DNA from: an uncultured Clostridia bacterium
GTDB taxonomy: Bacteria; Bacillota; Clostridia; Lachnospirales; Anaerotignaceae
Length of the DNA stretch: 16,917 nt
NCBI GenBank assembly: GCA_910586765.1
Contig: CAJUJJ010000017.1
Coordinates: 47,759-64,675, forward strand
Direction: 5' to 3'
Position numbers and translations under genes: made by a program. Each line of letters starts with the position of its first letter. Position 1 is the first letter of the stretch. The notes beneath the pieces are model-generated. The model made no database searches, had not been told where the DNA came from, and worked only from the letters and a program-made list of their open reading frames with translations. This document shows, in pieces, positions 1 through 7,900 of the stretch.

Positions 1-288
1 TCATCGCTTTCTGTTTTTGTTTCGTCTTTGTCTTCTACTTTTGTTGTGTCATCGCTTTCTGTTTTTGTTTCGTCTTTGTCTTCTACTTTTGTTGTATCTT
101 CGCCTTCTGTTTTTGTTTCGTCTTTATCTTCAACTTTTGTTGTGTCATCGCTTTCTGTTTTTGTTTCGTCTTTGTCTTCTACTTTTGTTGTGTCATCGCC
201 TTCTGTTTTTGTTTCATCTTTATCTTCTACTTTTGTTGTATCTTCGCCTTCTGTTTTTGTTTCATCTTTATCTTCTACTTTTGTTGTA
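1..288 (-). repeat. Six tandem 48-bp coding repeats
   Basis: Six consecutive 48-bp units lie at 1-48, 49-96, 97-144, 145-192, 193-240 and 241-288. Each encodes 16 residues of the form DTTKVEDKDETKTE followed by G/S and E/D. Copies 1 and 4 are identical at every base. Copies 1 and 2 differ at one base. The array reaches the left edge and may continue. The unit is a multiple of three, so copy-number change would alter length without breaking the frame. Confidence 0.95.
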
Positions 289-773
289 TCTTCTGCTGGT
301 GTTGTTACATCTTCATTTTCTGCTGGTGCTTTATCTTCTGGAGCAGGTATTGTTGTTATTTCTGTTAAAGAAACAACACTATTTGCTTCATTCCATTCTA
401 CATTTAAACCAAATTGTTCTCCAATAAATTTTACTGGTACAAATGTTCTATTTCCAACAATTTTTGCTGCTGCTTCTAATTCTACAGCTTGTCCATTTAC
501 CATTGCTACTTTACTGTCGATTGTTAAAACAACTGTTTTGTCATCTTTTTTTGCTGTTACTACTTTTGTTTGTGCATTCCAGTCTACTGTTGCCCCTAAA
601 TTGTCCATAACTGCACGCATTGGCACTAATGTAACACCTTGTTCTGTAAAAGGCTGTGCATCAAATGTCACTGCTGTTCCATTTACTGTTACAGATAAAT
701 CTGCTGCTTGTGCAGAAACAGTTCCCATTACCAACACCATACCTAATGTCATCGCTGCTAAAAATCTTTTCAT
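1..773 (-). CDS. Secreted stalk-domain (copper amine oxidase N-like) protein with acidic tandem repeats, C-terminus off the window
   Basis: Translation from the ATG at 773 gives a signal peptide (MKRFLAAMTLGMVLVMGTVS, then AQA before ADL). A copper-amine-oxidase-N-like domain follows at about residues 28-135, with its paired hallmarks TLVPMRAVMDNLGATVDW and TFVPVKFIGEQFGLNVEW. A Pro/Glu/Thr linker leads into 16-residue repeats from about residue 162. AGGAGG at 784-789 lies 10 nt upstream and supports this start. In clostridia this domain is common on exported, often wall- or matrix-associated proteins, and the name does not imply amine oxidase activity. The catalytic oxidase domain is not seen. 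The repeat tail is highly charged (K, E, D, T) and is probably an extended spacer. The gene runs off position 1, so any anchor or further domain is not visible. It is a neighbour and distant paralogue of the next gene (872-1768). Function beyond secretion is unknown. Confidence 0.85.
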   Translation of the reverse strand, partial: MKRFLAAMTLGMVLVMGTVSAQAADLSVTVNGTAVTFDAQPFTEQGVTLVPMRAVMDNLGATVDWNAQTKVVTAKKDDKTVVLTIDSKVAMVNGQAVELEAAAKIVGNRTFVPVKFIGEQFGLNVEWNEANSVVSLTEITTIPAPEDKAPAENEDVTTPAEDTTKVEDKDETKTEGEDTTKVEDKDETKTEGDDTTKVEDKDETKTESDDTTKVEDKDETKTEGEDTTKVEDKDETKTESDDTTKVEDKDETKTESD

Positions 774-823
774 TTCTATTCTTCCTCCTCATATGTTCTC
801 TATCCCCTAAAAGGTTCTACAAC

Positions 824-852
824 ATTATAAACTCTTTTTTTGATAAAGTCCA
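824..852 (-). promoter_or_regulatory. Probable sigma-A promoter for the repeat protein gene
   Basis: On the minus strand there is a TATAAT -10 (824-829). A TGGACT -35-like hexamer (847-852, 4 of 6 matches) lies 17 bp upstream. It sits in the 98-bp gap before the 773 start, so the leader would be about 45 nt. I see no hairpin terminator for the preceding gene, so read-through is also possible. Confidence 0.5.
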
Positions 853-871
853 CAAGTATATTACTGATTTT

Positions 872-1768
872 TCATTTTATTGTCTGTAACGCTCTTTGGA
901 GTTCTGAAATATGTGCATTATATAATTCTTCTTTTCCTGTAATAGCACAAACATAATAATATTGTTCCGTTTGTGCATATACAAAAAATGCTTTTGATAC
1001 CACACCGTTTTCTTCCACTCTAATTTCATCTGCTCCCATTACATTCATATTATTTAATGTAATACTTTTTGGCGTTACACTTCCCATAGCATATACTGCA
1101 TAATAAGCACTATCCTGATTGAATTTTACAAATTCTTCTGCGGTTTGTATACCTGACGCTGCTACATCTTGTTTTTTAAAATTAGAAATTAATACCGTCA
1201 ATTCTCCCTCTGTACTATCTACAATAATTGTATTTTCTAGTTCAGAATATTCTTCGCTCCAGTTTTCTCCTGGCAATGTAATACTATAACTTTTATCTTT
1301 GCTAGTATACTGCACTACAGGCACTTTTTTAGGTGCTTGTGCTTTTTCTGTTAAAGCAACTGTTTTTGTTTCTCTATCCCAAACAACATTTAATCCTAAC
1401 TGTTCCCCTACAAAACGCAATGGCACAAAAACACGTCCATCAACTACTTTTGCTGGCATATCTAATAATATATCTTGTTCATTTCTTTTTGCAATATTTC
1501 CCCCTGCGGGAATTGTTAAAATATCTTGTCCTCTTTTTACAGTAGCAATTTTTGCTGAAGCTGACCAAGACACTTCTGCACCTATTTTTTCAGCGATTGC
1601 CCTCATAGGTACCATTGTAATACCATTTTCCAAAAAGGGTGGTGTATCAAAAGAAATAGCATTTCCTTCATAATTTACTGTAATGCCATCTTCCGCCCAT
1701 ACAGATGCTACACTCATAGTCGTTGTCAATGCTATACACAACACTATTGTGGCTAAAAATTTTTTCAT
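872..1768 (-). CDS. Secreted stalk-domain (copper amine oxidase N-like) protein with a unique C-terminal domain
   Basis: This 298-residue protein has a signal peptide with likely cleavage after VWA (about residue 25). A copper-amine-oxidase-N-like domain covers about residues 28-142, with the hallmarks MVPMRAIAEKIGAEVSW and FVPLRFVGEQLGLNVVWD. The last ~145 residues (about 153-298) form a separate domain beginning SYSITLPGENWSEE. It reads like a small alpha/beta domain of the kind found in lipoprotein or PsbP-like proteins; this last comparison is a guess. It has no membrane anchor after the signal peptide, so it is probably exported or wall-associated. AGGAGG at 1781-1786 is 12 nt from the ATG, longer than ideal, but no in-frame alternative start lies closer. 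It shares its N-terminal domain with the downstream repeat protein, suggesting an old tandem duplication. Substrate or role is unknown. Confidence 0.85.
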   Translation of the reverse strand: MKKFLATIVLCIALTTTMSVASVWAEDGITVNYEGNAISFDTPPFLENGITMVPMRAIAEKIGAEVSWSASAKIATVKRGQDILTIPAGGNIAKRNEQDILLDMPAKVVDGRVFVPLRFVGEQLGLNVVWDRETKTVALTEKAQAPKKVPVVQYTSKDKSYSITLPGENWSEEYSELENTIIVDSTEGELTVLISNFKKQDVAASGIQTAEEFVKFNQDSAYYAVYAMGSVTPKSITLNNMNVMGADEIRVEENGVVSKAFFVYAQTEQYYYVCAITGKEELYNAHISELQRALQTIK

Positions 1769-1855
1769 AACTGTAACAAACCTCCTTTTATTCTATTACA
1801 CCCCTTTTTGTTTCCCCAATACCAAACAAGTGAATACCTTCCATACTTTTTTATA

Positions 1856-2380
1856 TTATACAATTTTTTTCTTTACTGCATTTTGTTGATATTGTTGATT
1901 TTCATAAGTCAAATAAGCATATTGTATGCCATTTTCTTGTTGTATTGGTTGCTGCTCTATCAGCTTCCAATGATAGTCATTATCTAAGTTTTTAAAATAA
2001 GTATCTGCTACAAATGTTTGATATATTTTTGTTACATAAGCCCTTTCGCAGTAAGGTAAAAACTGTTGATAAATACTTTCACCTCCTATTACAAATACAT
2101 ATTTCTTTGTTTCTTTTGATATTGTTTTTAACACTTCCTGCATATTATGACACACTTTTACCCCATCACAAGTATACTCCTGACTATGTGTCATTACAAT
2201 ATTTATTCTATCTGGTAAGGGTTTTCCTTCTGGAAAAGACTCCAATGTTTTCCTCCCCATAATAATAATATTGTTTGTTGTCATTTTACGAAAACGTTTT
2301 AAATCTGCTGAAATTTTTGTCAAAAGCTGTCCATTGTTGCCTATGCCCCAATTTTCATCTACTGATACAATAATATCCAT
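1856..2380 (-). CDS. folA: Dihydrofolate reductase
   Basis: This enzyme reduces dihydrofolate to tetrahydrofolate with NADPH, regenerating the cofactor oxidised by thymidylate synthase. The 174-residue protein shows the family landmarks: the N-terminal strand MDIIVSVDENWGIGNNGQL (Met20-loop region), the acidic active-site residue in SADLKRFRK (D26), the NADPH-binding MGRKTLESFPEGKPLPDR, and VFVIGGESIYQQFLPYCERAYVT with the GG turn. The usual PW before the active-site segment is replaced by LTK, and the C-terminus carries a short charged extension. The gene starts 15 bp after the thyA stop, with GAGGTG just upstream of the ATG. The two therefore form a thyA-folA operon, which fits their linked chemistry. 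Confidence 0.95.
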   Translation of the reverse strand: MDIIVSVDENWGIGNNGQLLTKISADLKRFRKMTTNNIIIMGRKTLESFPEGKPLPDRINIVMTHSQEYTCDGVKVCHNMQEVLKTISKETKKYVFVIGGESIYQQFLPYCERAYVTKIYQTFVADTYFKNLDNDYHWKLIEQQPIQQENGIQYAYLTYENQQYQQNAVKKKIV

Positions 2381-2395
2381 TTTTCCACCTCTTTA

Positions 2396-3226
2396 TTATA
2401 TTGCAACAGGTATTTTACCTAATGATGTTCCATATTCATAATTCTCTACTGTAAAATCTTCTACTGTAAAATCATAAAAATTTTTAATTTCTGTATTCAA
2501 TGTTACTTTTGGTGCTTTTTTAGCTTCTCTTTTTAAAAGTTGTTTTACCATTTCAATATGTCTGTCATATATGTGCATATCTGAAATTACGTGTACTAAC
2601 TCTCCTGCTTCTAATCCGCTCACTTGTGCAAACATCATAAGCAATGCAGAATATTGTACTACATTCCAATTATTTGCTGTTAATGTATCTTGAGAACGCT
2701 GATTTAATATTGCATTTAATTTTTTTCCTGTTACATTAAATGTCATACTATATGCACAAGGATACAAATTCATTTCATTCAAATCATTAAAATTATAAAT
2801 ATTTGTCATAATTCTTCTACTATAAGGGTTTTGTTTTAAATCATAAAGCACTCTGTCTACTTGGTCAAACATTCCTTCTTTATATTGATTTTTGATACCT
2901 AACTGATAACCATAAGCTTTTCCAATAGAACCATTTTCATCTGCCCAAGCGTCCCAAATATGGCTGTTTAAATCATTTACATTATTTGACTTTTTCTGCC
3001 ATATCCAAAGCACTTCATCAATAGCTGCTTTCCAATTTGTATAGCGAAGTGTCAACAAAGGAAATTCTTCTGATAAATCATAGCGGTTTACTACACCAAA
3101 ACTTTTTATTGTGTAAGCAGGTGTTCCATCTTCCCAATGAGGTCGTACTTTTTCATTTTCAGAAGAATAACCATTTTCTAATATATTTTTACAGTTTGCT
3201 ATAAATATTTCATCTGCCTTGCTCAT
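2396..3226 (-). CDS. thyA: Thymidylate synthase (divergent clostridial ThyA)
   Basis: This enzyme converts dUMP plus methylene-tetrahydrofolate to dTMP and dihydrofolate. I chose the ATG at 3226 (276 residues, MSKADEIF). AAAGGG sits 7 nt upstream of it, whereas an in-frame ATG at 3256 has no ribosome site and falls near the predicted transcription start. The catalytic cysteine is in NLYPCAYSMTF (about C157), the dUMP-phosphate arginine is in QRSQD (about 177-181), and the C-terminal region has HVISDMHIYDRH. The segment after QRSQD reads TLTANNWNVVQY rather than the common LGLPFNI-type loop, a variant I associate with clostridial ThyA proteins. Directly upstream of folA, it forms a two-gene operon. 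Confidence 0.93.
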   Translation of the reverse strand: MSKADEIFIANCKNILENGYSSENEKVRPHWEDGTPAYTIKSFGVVNRYDLSEEFPLLTLRYTNWKAAIDEVLWIWQKKSNNVNDLNSHIWDAWADENGSIGKAYGYQLGIKNQYKEGMFDQVDRVLYDLKQNPYSRRIMTNIYNFNDLNEMNLYPCAYSMTFNVTGKKLNAILNQRSQDTLTANNWNVVQYSALLMMFAQVSGLEAGELVHVISDMHIYDRHIEMVKQLLKREAKKAPKVTLNTEIKNFYDFTVEDFTVENYEYGTSLGKIPVAI

Positions 3227-3258
3227 ACAGACACCCTTTCTTTTTTTAATGTACATTC

Positions 3259-3267
3259 ATTCTACCA
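3259..3267 (-). promoter_or_regulatory. Extended -10 promoter for thyA-folA
   Basis: The minus strand reads TGGTAGAAT, an extended -10 (TG-N-TAGAAT). It lies between the upstream terminator and thyA. No good -35 is visible, as usual for extended -10 promoters. The start of transcription would fall near 3252, just ahead of the ribosome site for the 3226 ATG. Confidence 0.45.
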
Positions 3268-3277
3268 CGACAACAAC

Positions 3278-3310
3278 AAAAAAAAAAGAAGTGTTTTTGA
3301 CACACTTCTT
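3278..3310 (-). terminator. Rho-independent terminator after comF
   Basis: A 9-bp perfect stem, AAGAAGTGT with ACACTTCTT (3286-3294 and 3302-3310), has a 7-nt loop. On the minus strand it is followed by about ten T residues (plus-strand A tract from 3278). It closes the recD2-comF unit ahead of thyA. Confidence 0.85.
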
Positions 3311-3340
3311 AAACTTTTGTGACAAGTAACATCATTTTCC

Positions 3341-3362
3341 GTCATAATATATACAATATGAC
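3341..3362. repeat. Small AT-rich inverted repeat after the comF stop
   Basis: GTCATA (3341-3346) and TATGAC (3357-3362) are perfect inverted arms 10 nt apart, between the comF stop and the terminator. It may be a weak hairpin or a protein site. No function is assigned. Confidence 0.3.
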
Positions 3363-3366
3363 AAAA

Positions 3367-4086
3367 TTATACACTTTCTACTACAGCTAAACTAAAAAAT
3401 AATACTCTTTTTGCTCCACTTTCATAAAGCACTTTAGAACATTCATTTACTGTCGTACCTGTAGTAAATATATCATCTATCAATAATACTGTTTTTCCTT
3501 TTATTTCTTCTGCATTTTCTACAGAGAACGCTCCTTTTATATTTTGTTTTCTCTGCTCTGCATTTAAAAGACTTTGAGGCTGTGTATTTCTTATTCTTTT
3601 TAAATTATTTGCACTATATGGTTTTTCAATTCTTTCTGAAATTGCTTTTGCCAAAAGTTCCGACTGATTAAATCCTCTTATTTTTTGCTTTTTTTCATAC
3701 ATAGGAACAGGAATTAACAATTCTGTCTGTTCTACTAATTCTGTATAATGTGTTAACAAATAATCTCCCATCAATTTCGCTAAAGGTACTGCATCTCTTT
3801 TCCAATAGTGAAATTTAAAATGTGCAATGACATCTCTTACATCACTATAAGAAAATACTGCTATTCCTTTTTCAAATACAAAATTTGCTTTTTGACATCT
3901 TTCACAATATTTTTCATTTGTGTAAATACTTCTGCCGCATTTTTGGCAAACTGCTCCTTCTTTCCATTGTACAGTATTTTGACATTCATTACACAATATC
4001 TCTTGTTTTACTATAGGCAATAATTTACCACACAATATACAACGTGGCGGATAAAACCACTGCAATATTATATCACAAAAACGCAT
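3367..4086 (-). CDS. comF: ComF family protein (amidophosphoribosyltransferase-like, competence or DNA uptake)
   Basis: The 239-residue protein begins at the ATG at 4086 (MRFCDIILQWF). AGAGGG lies 8 nt upstream, whereas the in-frame GTG at 4095 sits right against that ribosome site. The N-terminus has paired cysteines (CILC, CNEC, CQKC, CERC, within residues 16-64) typical of the double zinc ribbon of ComF. The C-terminal phosphoribosyltransferase fold has its PRPP signature VLLIDDIFTTGTT at about 200-212. ComF proteins are linked to DNA uptake in competent Firmicutes, but family members are also widespread in bacteria not known to be competent. The gene follows recD2 by 19 bp and is probably cotranscribed with it. 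That pairs a helicase with a DNA-processing accessory, but the exact function here is inferred. Confidence 0.88.
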   Translation of the reverse strand: MRFCDIILQWFYPPRCILCGKLLPIVKQEILCNECQNTVQWKEGAVCQKCGRSIYTNEKYCERCQKANFVFEKGIAVFSYSDVRDVIAHFKFHYWKRDAVPLAKLMGDYLLTHYTELVEQTELLIPVPMYEKKQKIRGFNQSELLAKAISERIEKPYSANNLKRIRNTQPQSLLNAEQRKQNIKGAFSVENAEEIKGKTVLLIDDIFTTGTTVNECSKVLYESGAKRVLFFSLAVVESV

Positions 4087-4105
4087 TTTTTGCACCCTCT
4101 ATATA

Positions 4106-6355
4106 CTACCATTTCATAAAATCATACAAACTTTTCAAGCGATATGCTAAACTAGAATAACGATTGATTTCTCTATTATTTGCTACCATAGCAGAAATTT
4201 TTTCCTCCAATCCTACCAATACTACAAGCTGTTTTGCCCTTGTAACAGCAGTATAAAGCAAATTTCTTGTCATAAGCATAGGAGGCCCATTGTGTACTGG
4301 TATAATGACAACAGGGTATTCACTTCCTTGTGATTTGTGTATGGTAATAGCGTAAGCAAGTTCCAATTCCTCTAGCTGTGTAAAATCATATTCTACACAT
4401 TTATCTTCTTCAAATGTAACTTCTAATGTTTCATTCACTTCATCAATATTTGTTACAGTACCTTCATCTCCATTAAATACACCAACACCTTCATCTGTCA
4501 CTTTTCCCCAGTTATTATATATTTTCCACACAATATTATAATTGTTTTTTATCTGCATTACTTTGTCGCCCTCACGGAAAATTACATTTCTAAATACTTT
4601 TTCTTTTTTATTTTCATCAGCAGGATTTAATGCTTGTTGTAATACTTCATTTAAGTGATATACTCCTATAGGGCTTTTTCTAACGGGTGTTAACACTTGT
4701 ATATCTTTTATACTATCGCAGTTTAAAAAATTAGGAAGTCTTTTTATTGTCAATTCTACAATCGTTTTTACAATATCTTCACTATATGCCCTTTTTACAA
4801 AAAAGAAATCTTTTTCTTTTTCATTTAATATCAACTTTTCTCCTTGATTGATTCTATGTGCATTCATAATAATAGCACTTTCTTGTGCTTGTCTAAAAAT
4901 TTGATTTAATGTTACAACAGGCAGTTTTTGACAAGTAATCAAATCTTTTAATACATTACCTGCTCCCACTGAAGGCAACTGGTCTACATCTCCTACTAAT
5001 ATCAATCTTGTTCCCGCACTTACTGCCCTCAAAAAACTATACATCAATGAAATATCTACCATAGATGACTCATCAATAATTACAACATCTGCATCAATGG
5101 GATTTTCTTCATTTTTATCAAATGTTTGTTTTCTTTTATCTTCATTTATAAAGTTAATCCCTAACATTCTGTGTATTGTTTGTGCTTCCATTCCTGTGGC
5201 TTCTGTCATTCTTTTTGCTGCTCTGCCCGTGGGTGCTGCTAATACAATTTCGTTATCTTCTTCTTTTAATATTTGTATAATAGTATTGATTGTGGTTGTT
5301 TTGCCTGTACCTGGCCCTCCTGTTATAATCAATACACCATTTGTCATAGCATCTATTACAGCCTGTTTTTGTTGCTCAGCTAGCAATATACCTGTTTCTT
5401 GTTCTACTCTTTTTATAGCTTTTTCTACATCAACACTATTTTCAGCTTCATACTCTTGTGATAACTCTAACAATTTTTTTGCCACTGCAATTTCTGCATA
5501 ATAAAAAGGGGCTAAATAAACATGATATTCTTGCTCCATTTTCTCCAGCCATATTTGATTATCCATCTGCATTTCTTTACAATATTGTTCTATATCAATA
5601 TTGTAAAGCTGAAGCAATTCTTCTGTCTGCTGTTTTAATACTATCATAGGCAAAAAAACGTGTCCATTTCCTACTGCTTTATTTAACACAAATTTAATAC
5701 CTGCACATATTCTATGAGGACTATCAAATGGAATACCCGCTGCTGATGCCATTTTATCCGCCATTTTAAAGCCAATACCAAAAATGTCATCTGCAATACG
5801 ATAAGGATTATTTTTTACAATGTCAAATGTTCTTTCTTTATATTTTTTATATATTTTCATAGCATATGTTGGTGTTACACCAAAACCTTGCAAAAACAGC
5901 ATTACATTTCTTAATTCGTGCTGTTCTTGAAACAAAGCACCTATTTTTTGTGCTTTTTCTAATGTAATCCCTCTAATTTCTGCTAAACGTTCTGATTGTT
6001 CTTCTATAATTTGAAAGCTATTTTCTCCAAATCTTTCTACAATTTTTTTTGCTGTTTTTGCTCCAATTCCTTTTATAATACCTGAAGCTAAATATCGTTC
6101 AATTCCCTCTTCTGTAGTGGGAATTTTCTTTTCATAAGACTGTACCTGAAATTGCTTTCCATATGTTGCGTGTACTGTCCAATGTCCTAATATTTCAACA
6201 TCTTCTCCCTCGTGAAGGTGGGGAACAATTCCAACACAAGTAGTTTCTGTTACTGTTTCACTTTCATTTTCTGAAACAGTAAAAACAGTATAGCCTGTCT
6301 CTATATTTTGAAAAATAATATCTTCTACTGTGCCACGTAATGTTTGTTGTTCCAT
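4106..6355 (-). CDS. recD2: RecD2-type ATP-dependent DNA helicase
   Basis: This SF1B 5'-3' DNA helicase of the stand-alone RecD2 class is involved in DNA repair and replication-fork maintenance in bacteria without RecBC partners. At 749 residues it has the long N-terminal extension that marks RecD2. The extension carries an OB-like start (LRGTVEDIIFQNIETGYTVF) and helix-hairpin-helix repeats near 95-200 (GIIKGIGAKTAKKIVERFG, YRIADDIFGIGFKMADKM). Helicase motifs follow: Walker A GGPGTGKTTT (about 346-355), Walker B VVIIDESSMVD (about 424-434), GDVDQLPSVGAG, and near the C-terminus ITIHKSQGSEYPVV and LLYTAVTRAKQLVVLVG. The start is the ATG at 6355, with AAGGAGG at 6364-6370, 8 nt upstream. The in-frame GTG at 6362-6364 overlaps that site and is unlikely. 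Confidence 0.95.
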   Translation of the reverse strand: MEQQTLRGTVEDIIFQNIETGYTVFTVSENESETVTETTCVGIVPHLHEGEDVEILGHWTVHATYGKQFQVQSYEKKIPTTEEGIERYLASGIIKGIGAKTAKKIVERFGENSFQIIEEQSERLAEIRGITLEKAQKIGALFQEQHELRNVMLFLQGFGVTPTYAMKIYKKYKERTFDIVKNNPYRIADDIFGIGFKMADKMASAAGIPFDSPHRICAGIKFVLNKAVGNGHVFLPMIVLKQQTEELLQLYNIDIEQYCKEMQMDNQIWLEKMEQEYHVYLAPFYYAEIAVAKKLLELSQEYEAENSVDVEKAIKRVEQETGILLAEQQKQAVIDAMTNGVLIITGGPGTGKTTTINTIIQILKEEDNEIVLAAPTGRAAKRMTEATGMEAQTIHRMLGINFINEDKRKQTFDKNEENPIDADVVIIDESSMVDISLMYSFLRAVSAGTRLILVGDVDQLPSVGAGNVLKDLITCQKLPVVTLNQIFRQAQESAIIMNAHRINQGEKLILNEKEKDFFFVKRAYSEDIVKTIVELTIKRLPNFLNCDSIKDIQVLTPVRKSPIGVYHLNEVLQQALNPADENKKEKVFRNVIFREGDKVMQIKNNYNIVWKIYNNWGKVTDEGVGVFNGDEGTVTNIDEVNETLEVTFEEDKCVEYDFTQLEELELAYAITIHKSQGSEYPVVIIPVHNGPPMLMTRNLLYTAVTRAKQLVVLVGLEEKISAMVANNREINRYSSLAYRLKSLYDFMKW

Positions 6356-6426
6356 ACATTCCACCTCCTTAGTATCACATTTTTATATCTCTATTTTATG
6401 TATTTGCTAAATATAGCATATCTTAC

Positions 6427-6435
6427 ATTGTACCA
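6427..6435 (-). promoter_or_regulatory. Extended -10 promoter for recD2-comF
   Basis: The minus strand reads TGGTACAAT (TG-N-TACAAT), about 10 bp downstream of the metK terminator T tract. The -35 position 17 bp upstream overlaps that T tract and is poor. The transcript would start near 6420 and give a leader of about 65 nt before the recD2 ATG. Confidence 0.45.
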
Positions 6436-6444
6436 TCTTTTAAC

Positions 6445-6477
6445 AAAAAAAACACCCCTGATTTCAAAAATCAGGGG
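6445..6477 (-). terminator. Rho-independent terminator after metK
   Basis: A 10-bp perfect stem (6455-6464 with 6468-6477; CCCCTGATTT and its complement) is closed by a 3-nt loop. On the minus strand it is followed by eight T residues after a short GTG spacer. It lies just beyond the metK stop. Confidence 0.9.
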
Positions 6478-6487
6478 GAATTTATCA

Positions 6488-7669
6488 CTATTTCAAAGCA
6501 TTTTTAAATACATCTGTTCTATCTGTTTTTTCCCAAGGCAAATCAATGTCTGTTCTACCAAAATGTCCATAAGCTGCTGTCTGTTTGTATATTGGACGAC
6601 GTAAGTCAAATCCTTCTATGATTGCCGCTGGTCTTAAATCAAAATTCTGTTGTATAATTTCTGTAATTTTTTCATCAGAAATCTTTCCTGTACCATATGT
6701 ATTTACTAATATAGAAACTGGTTTTGCTACGCCTATGGCATATGCTAATTGTACTTCACATTTTTTGGCAATACCGCTTGCTACAACATTTTTTGCTACA
6801 TATCTGGCAGCATAGCAAGCAGAACGGTCCACTTTTGTAGGGTCTTTTCCAGAAAAAGCACCGCCGCCGTGTGCTGCATAGCCACCATAAGTATCTACAA
6901 TAATTTTTCTTCCTGTTAAACCACTGTCGCCTTGTGGGCCTCCAATGACAAAACGTCCTGTAGGATTGATATAATATTTTGTTTTTTCGTCTAACAATTC
7001 TGCAGGTATTACTTTTTTAATAATGTGTTCTAATACATCATTATAAATTGTTTGTTGGTCTACTTCTGGGCTATGTTGTGTAGATATTACAACCGTATCT
7101 ACTCTAACAGGTTTATCATCTTCATATTCCACTGTTACCTGTGATTTTCCATCTGGGCGTAAATAAGTTAATGTATTACTTTTTCTTGCTTCTGTCAATG
7201 CTCTTGTTAATTTATGAGCAAGTGAAATTGGCATTGGCATCAATTCCTCTGTTTCATCACAAGCAAAGCCAAACATCATACCTTGGTCACCAGCACCTGT
7301 ATCAAAGCGACTGTCATCTTCTCCCTTTTTTGCTTCATATGCTTTGTCAACTCCCAGTGCAATATCTGGTGACTGTCCGTGTATAGAAGTAATTACAGAG
7401 CAAGTTTCACTGTCAAATCCAAATTTTGCCCTATTATATCCAATTTCACGTAATGTATCTCTTACTACTGCCTCAATATCCACATAAGCACTTGTTGTAA
7501 TTTCTCCCATAACAAATACAATACCTGTTGTCGTTGCTGTTTCACAAGCGACTCTTGCTTGTGGGTCTTTTGCCAATATGGCATCTAATACACCATCTGA
7601 AACTTGGTCACAAATTTTATCAGGGTGTCCTTCTGTTACAGACTCTGATGTAAATAATCTTTTACTCAT
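6488..7669 (-). CDS. metK: S-adenosylmethionine synthetase (methionine adenosyltransferase)
   Basis: This enzyme makes S-adenosylmethionine from methionine and ATP, the cell's main methyl donor. The protein (393 residues from MSKRLF) has the family signatures: FTSESVTEGHPDKICDQ at the N-terminus, the central GAGDQG with SRFD just before it, and GGGAFSGKDPTKVDRS in the C-terminal half. Length is normal. An ATG at 7675 (MKMSKRLF) is also in frame. AGGAG is 8 nt from the 7669 ATG but only 2 nt from the 7675 one, so 7669 is preferred; a start at 7675 cannot be excluded. A SAM-I riboswitch lies in the leader and a terminator follows, so this is a self-contained, SAM-repressed transcription unit. 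Confidence 0.97.
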   Translation of the reverse strand: MSKRLFTSESVTEGHPDKICDQVSDGVLDAILAKDPQARVACETATTTGIVFVMGEITTSAYVDIEAVVRDTLREIGYNRAKFGFDSETCSVITSIHGQSPDIALGVDKAYEAKKGEDDSRFDTGAGDQGMMFGFACDETEELMPMPISLAHKLTRALTEARKSNTLTYLRPDGKSQVTVEYEDDKPVRVDTVVISTQHSPEVDQQTIYNDVLEHIIKKVIPAELLDEKTKYYINPTGRFVIGGPQGDSGLTGRKIIVDTYGGYAAHGGGAFSGKDPTKVDRSACYAARYVAKNVVASGIAKKCEVQLAYAIGVAKPVSILVNTYGTGKISDEKITEIIQQNFDLRPAAIIEGFDLRRPIYKQTAAYGHFGRTDIDLPWEKTDRTDVFKNALK

Positions 7670-7749
7670 TTTCATTACTCCTTCCTTAAAACCATTTATT
7701 CAAAATAAACAATACAAAGTAAATATTTTATAAGAAAGAGATTAGCAAC

Positions 7750-7774
7750 AAAAAAAAGCCGTAAGGGCTTTTTT
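7750..7774 (-). terminator. Riboswitch-controlled terminator in the metK leader
   Basis: On the minus strand a stem of A-run plus GCC pairs with GGC plus T-run around a 5-nt loop (7758-7760 with 7766-7768, extended by the flanking A/T tracts). The 3' arm merges into the T tract. It lies 6-7 nt after the SAM-I aptamer, the usual place of the expression platform. The GCCCTT of its 5' arm region is also complementary to AAGGGC inside the aptamer. That is a possible alternative pairing, but I have not folded it. Confidence 0.8.
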
Positions 7775-7780
7775 AATTAT

Positions 7781-7878
7781 CTCATCTTCCGCAATACTGC
7801 GGGGGAATTAGCACCGTTACAATATTATGCCGGTTGCTGGGTTTCACAGGGCCCTTTCCCTCAACCACTCTTGATAAG
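7781..7878 (-). ncRNA. SAM-I (S-box) riboswitch controlling metK
   Basis: Read on the minus strand, the leader carries the conserved S-box pieces in order: CTTATCAAGAG, GAGGGA, GGCCC, GTGAAACCC, GCAACC, GGTGCTAATTCC and GAAGATGAG. P1 is formed by CTTATC (7873-7878) with GATGAG (7781-7786), including one G-U pair. S-box RNAs bind S-adenosylmethionine and then favour termination, so high SAM should switch off metK. The downstream hairpin at 7750-7774 fits this design. A good promoter lies immediately upstream. Confidence 0.95.
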
Positions 7879-7900
7879 CTCTATTTACTTTATTGTTACA

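Noticed and set aside
1..288. Regular repeats suggesting a CRISPR array
   Set aside because: The units are contiguous with no spacers and encode an in-frame 16-residue repeat.
28..810. Long plus-strand open frame rich in Ser, Val and Phe
   Set aside because: It is the antisense shadow of the repeat protein. The minus frame has a signal peptide, a known domain and a good ribosome site.
3227..3256. Ten-residue N-terminal extension of ThyA from the ATG at 3256
   Set aside because: No ribosome site precedes it and it falls at the predicted transcription start. The 3226 ATG has a good site.
5097..5501. Plus-strand 134-residue frame inside recD2
   Set aside because: It is antisense to the conserved Walker A/B region of recD2, with no ribosome site or recognisable domain.
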